Shown here: positions 60,760 to 64,000 of the stretch, one piece after another
Layout: every line of letters begins with the position of its first letter
How positions within the stretch are numbered: the stretch's first letter is position 1
Assembly: GCA_030490835.1 (NCBI GenBank)
Contig: CM059973.1
Coordinates: 57,664,008 to 57,728,007, forward strand
DNA: 64,000 nucleotides
Reading direction: 5' to 3'
From: Annona cherimola
Taxonomy: Eukaryota; Streptophyta; Magnoliopsida; Magnoliales; Annonaceae
Made by a program: the position numbers and the translations under genes
The notes under the pieces: model-generated
Told to the model about the DNA's origin: nothing
Database searches by the model: none
The model's input: the letters and a program-made list of their open reading frames with translations, nothing else

Positions 60760-61080
60760 TTTTAGAAACCCCAAAATGGGGACATGAGGATATGTTTTGG
60801 ACATAATGGTGTCCACATGAAAATAATGTTTATTTAATGATATTTCAGGACATAACAATGTCCACAGAAAATAATGTTTACTCATTTATTTCAGAACACT
60901 TTTTATATATGCATATGCATTATATTGAAAAAGATTTATACAAAATTGTTCAGGACATATAATTGTCCTTATATATAATATAGTTTATATGCAAATGATT
61001 TAGGACATAAGATTTTCCTCATGAATATAGGTTTATATGAAAATAATTTAGGACATACAATTGTCCTCTTATAAAAAGTT
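60760..61080 (+). repeat. Tandem array around GGACATA..ATTGTCC in LTR C
   Basis: Five or so units of about 55-70 bp repeat a phrase of the form TTTAGGACATA.AATTGTCCT followed by TTTATATGAAAAT. Each core GGACA...TGTCC is itself a short inverted repeat. Confidence 0.7.
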
Positions 61081-62393
61081 TATATGATTGATTGACAGGA
61101 ATGATTTTCAAGAATGATTTATATGAATGGTTGTTATGTATGATTTAAATGACAAGTTTTATGAAGGATTTAAATGCAAAGTTTTATGACAGGTTTTCAT
61201 GAATGGTTTCTTCCTATTGATAGTTGATTCTTGATAAGAGTCTTCTACCAAACAGAGAGAAATACATTTATAAGAAAATGCAAAATGCTTGCTTACTGAG
61301 TTCATCACTCACGTTTTGTTTTTCCAAACCTCAGACAGGTATAGGGGAGCTCAAAAGGTGGAGAACATGATGTATTTTGAGGAAAGGTATGATGTAATAT
61401 TCATTTATGTGTATTGAATGATATGTTTGGAATTTTTAAGATACGATAATGTATGTGTACAAGAGAATGTGTTTAGTATTCAATTATGAATGAACGTTAT
61501 ATGGTTATAGTTTGGCCAGGTTGTGTAAACCACAGATGTAAGAAAATGAGATGAAGATTTTATGAATGATGTATACAATTGATGGTAACTATCAGGGAAT
61601 ATGTTTATGAATAAGTATGTAAGGGAACCATGTAGAATGTTAAAATGCTCTGTGTAACGAATTTATAAGAGTATCATTGTTTACAAGACGAATAAAGTGC
61701 GATACAAAGAAAAGAAATGAGGATGGATAAAGAAACGAATCGAAAATAAAAAAAAATTTGGACGAACCCAGTTTAAGATCCCGCTGCCTGAACAGGGCAA
61801 CAATCCTGTTTCACATTTACCAATCATTAAGATCTTGAGGTAAAGAAGTGACGTCTCGGTTTGGGGCGCCACATGTGTTGCTAAAGGAAAAGAGAAATCT
61901 ACAAAGATTAGTAGATTTTTGTATGAATAGATGCCCTACTGAGATATGATAAAAAAGGACATAGGTTGTATGAAATTATGAAGTTATGAATAATATGAGA
62001 AGTTGATGATTTATGATGATATGGATAAGTCCATTATGAATGATGATGAGTATATGATTATATGATGAAAGAAAAAGAAAGAAAAAAATATTGGATGAGA
62101 TCCAATTAAAAATCCCACCGTGTGATCAGGACAACAATTCTAAGTCACATTTACCAATCCATAAGATCCCGGAGTAAGGCTTCTAGGCACCCCGGTTCGG
62201 GGCGCCACATGTAAGGAAGGATTAAATGACAAAAATGCAACACAAATTGATGGTTGAAAATGATGCAGTAAAATTGAATGAAAAAGAGGAAGAGATGGAC
62301 ACTTGGACGGCTAGGATTGGAGCAGCGAACTAAGGCAATTAAGTGGCTTTAACCATGCTTAAAAGGTGGCAAATCAAGGGTAAAATGCAGCTC

Positions 62394-62403
62394 TATATAA
62401 AGG
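62394..62403 (+). promoter_or_regulatory. TATA box of LTR E
   Basis: TATATAAAGG with a purine-rich leader downstream, positioned like those of LTRs A and B. Confidence 0.55.
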
Positions 62404-63533
62404 GGTAAAGGGGCAACACTTTGGACGAATTTTTAGCAACTCAAAAGTGAGAAAAAAAATCTCAAAGTAAGGCAGCAACTTGAAAATGTCCAAGGCAGCA
62501 AGGAGGAAAAAAATCAGCAAGTTTTGCCCTTGAGAAGGCAACCAATTCATGTCCAAGACAGGTCCAATTATGTAAAATTTTATTGCTAATTATTGGTTCA
62601 TTTCATGCTTAGTTGACATCCAATAGGTATACTTTATACGTATTTGATTATTGATTTGCGCTATGCTTAAGTGGATGTTCAAATTTATTAGTAGTTGCAA
62701 GGAAATTTTCTATTTAAGTTACACTTGATTATCATATGATATATGGATTAGCAAGGGTTATAATTAAGGGTATTGATGCGCAAGTATGATTGTTGAGTTC
62801 CTATATTGCATGAATATTAAATTGAAATGCAAATATGAGAGTAACTTAATGAAAATGTTACTATTTTGGAAGGAAGAATTAATCCAGAAATTTTAAGTCT
62901 AGTATTGCTTGTCATATGTTTTAAATAAGCATTCAAAGTGATAACCAAAGTTGTTAAGTAGTATCCATACATGTATGAAGGATTAACATGCAATTATGAG
63001 ACAAATATATGATGAATCCATGCATGTATAGGACTATTTTGATAAATGGAAATAAATTCCAGAAATTTGATGAAAGAATCATTTGATATAAGTTGTGAAC
63101 TATTGCCTCAAATAACTACAAAAGTGCAGTATTCAAAGCAATCAATTATTAGACTATATAGGTGTAAAAAAGTGAATATTAGAAGAGTAATTGTGGAATT
63201 GAGAAACTTTGCTTGAACTTGGTTGTTAAAGTTTCAAGTAAGCATTAAATAAGTGTTTTGAATGATCAAAAGAGATTAAATGCCCTAGACTAGGGTATTG
63301 AGTCAAGTGAATGGCTCATCATTGGAAAATGTGAAAATATATGTGACTTAAGAGATGAAGGTGTTCATCTCGAAGAATGAATTGAGTAAAGTTGAATTAC
63401 TCATGTTCACATTTAGATTGAGATCATATAAGAGTTGGGAACAAGAGATAATGCATAAAAGAAAAGGCATGCAAGCATAAAGTATATTGCAAATATGAAA
63501 GGTATCCCTTTTCATTTATATAGGAAAGGGCAA

Positions 63534-63565
63534 AGAGAAAGAGGGAAGTTCAAGTTGAACTACAG
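63534..63565 (+). other. Candidate LTR microexon (LTR E)
   Basis: TTTATATAG, then a 32-nt purine-rich block ending CTACAG, then GTAAGCAAGC. Confidence 0.4.
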
Positions 63566-63782
63566 GTAAGCAAGCACAACTTTTGAAAATATGATTTTAT
63601 TTTTCAAAATTGAAATTCTTTAGAAATTGCTTTATATGCATGTTTCCAAAATTGTTTAAGGGTGGTCATCCCTACATCTTTATCTGTTTTCATTCTGACA
63701 AATGAATTCGAATAACTGCTTTGTGAAAATGGTATTTGAAATGATTATGCAAAATGTTATCCTTAGAAAAGCATGCTAGCAT

Positions 63783-64000
63783 GAATGATGAATGGGGTGG
63801 ATGATCACTTAGTAAGTGTCATCTGCTAGTGCATGGAGCATGAGGATTAGGTTCACTGTAGAGGTATAAGTGGACCAGTTGTCCCCCTCTACTTTGACTA
63901 AGTCGCTGACATAGGCCAGAGGCCGGTGACGCCCGAATGATGAATGGGGTGGATGATTATTTGGTAAGTATCATTTTCCGGTGCATAAAGCAAGAGGATT
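63783..64000 (+). repeat. Tandem duplication (152-bp spacing) at the window end
   Basis: GAATGATGAATGGGGTGGAT starts at 63783 and again at 63935, each followed by a similar ~65 bp (GATGATCACTTAGTAAGTGTC versus a diverged version). The second unit runs off the window. The GC-rich island of LTR E lies between them. Confidence 0.75.

Larger units (their letters stand above)
51598..61873 (+). mobile_element. Gypsy-type LTR C, expanded, split by D (duplication TGTGT)
   Basis: It begins TGTGAAACCCC, ends GGGGCGCCACA, and is flanked by TGTGT at 51593-51597 and 61874-61878. Without D it is about 6.3 kb, over twice the size of A and B, yet each landmark block (GTAAGCAAGC at 55253, the GC-rich island at 60520-60660, CACTTGGTAAATG, CTTACTGAGT) occurs once, so it reads as one LTR enlarged by internal growth rather than two LTRs plus an interior. 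I see no gag or pol. The growth includes tandem arrays at 53260-53700 and 60760-61080 and a MITE at 54693. Confidence 0.85.
48968..62209 (+). mobile_element. Gypsy-type solo LTR B, split by C (duplication TGTAA)
   Basis: It begins TGTGAAACCGC, ends GGGGCGCCACA, and is flanked by TGTAA at 48963-48967 and 62210-62214. Removing C and its duplication leaves 2961 bp. It follows LTR A block for block: TATAAAAGG (49822), TGAGGTAAGG (49972), GAACAGTAACC repeats (50423-50530), a 39-nt AG/GTAAG block (50745-50783), the GC-rich island (50985-51060) and CTTATTGAGT...ACTCA. An extra segment at about 51180-51400 is absent from A. Confidence 0.92.
47868..64000 (+). mobile_element. Gypsy-type LTR E (interrupted; continues past the window)
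   Basis: It starts TGTGAAACCCC at 47868, next to the Sirevirus PPT, runs to 48967, is interrupted by B, and resumes at 62215 to the window end. Visible parts carry TATATAAAGG (62394), an AG/32-nt/GTAAG block (63534-63565), CACTTAGTAAGTG and a GC-rich island (about 63900). Its far end and target duplication (expected GATCA) lie outside the window, so I cannot tell a solo LTR from a full element. Confidence 0.75.

Noticed and set aside
51598..61873. C as a full gypsy element with two LTRs
   Set aside because: No gag, pol, PBS or second copy of the landmark blocks is visible; each landmark occurs once, as in a single LTR.

Overview
The window looks like nuclear DNA of a flowering plant: AT-rich, intergenic, and built almost entirely of transposable elements. 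I found no host protein-coding gene, rRNA or tRNA gene. The evidence for a plant is a Ty1/copia element of the Sirevirus type with a tRNA-iMet primer site and an envelope-like third gene, TNT1-like copia remains, a plant LINE tail, a tRNA-derived SINE, hAT-, Mutator- and Tourist-like MITEs, and long Ty3/gypsy-type solo LTRs. I cannot name the species.

Layout. 1-6.1 kb: decayed copia pol plus LTR start, a diverged Sirevirus-like LTR holding a MITE, and a LINE 3' end. 6.1-22.5 kb: AT-rich sequence with small elements (two foldbacks, a SINE, several copies of one MITE family, a MITE with a 9-bp target duplication, hAT-like elements, a 1.65-kb solo LTR). 22.5-27.1 kb: a minus-strand gypsy integrase remnant cut by a hAT element and by a 2.66-kb solo LTR (target duplication CAAGT).

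27.1-46.1 kb is an old minus-strand Sirevirus split by later insertions: a solo LTR in its LTR (28039-29604, ACTTG), a complete young Sirevirus in its ORF3 (30644-41131, CTAAA), another solo LTR in ORF3 (41235-42738, TGAAG), and an opposite-strand LTR between ORF3 and RNase H (44167-45803, probably CAATT). The young element has two 1611-bp LTRs with about 13 differences by eye, PBS, gag, protease, integrase, RT/RNase H, a pyrimidine-rich leader, ORF3 and polypurine tracts. Its genes carry several in-frame stops, so it is probably non-autonomous and may have been moved in trans.

46.1 kb to the end is a nest. A further minus-strand Sirevirus 3' LTR sits in the old RNase H. Gypsy-type LTR E (47868 to beyond the window) lies next to its PPT. 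E is split by solo LTR B (48968-62209, TGTAA), B by C (51598-61873, TGTGT), and C by D (55878-59857, GCTGA). All belong to one LTR family, TGTGAAAC...GGCGCCACA, like the solo LTR at 23805-26465. These LTRs share a TATA box, splice-site-like signals around a short purine-rich block, small hairpins and a GC-rich island. This possible spliced leader inside the LTR is the signal I find most worth following.
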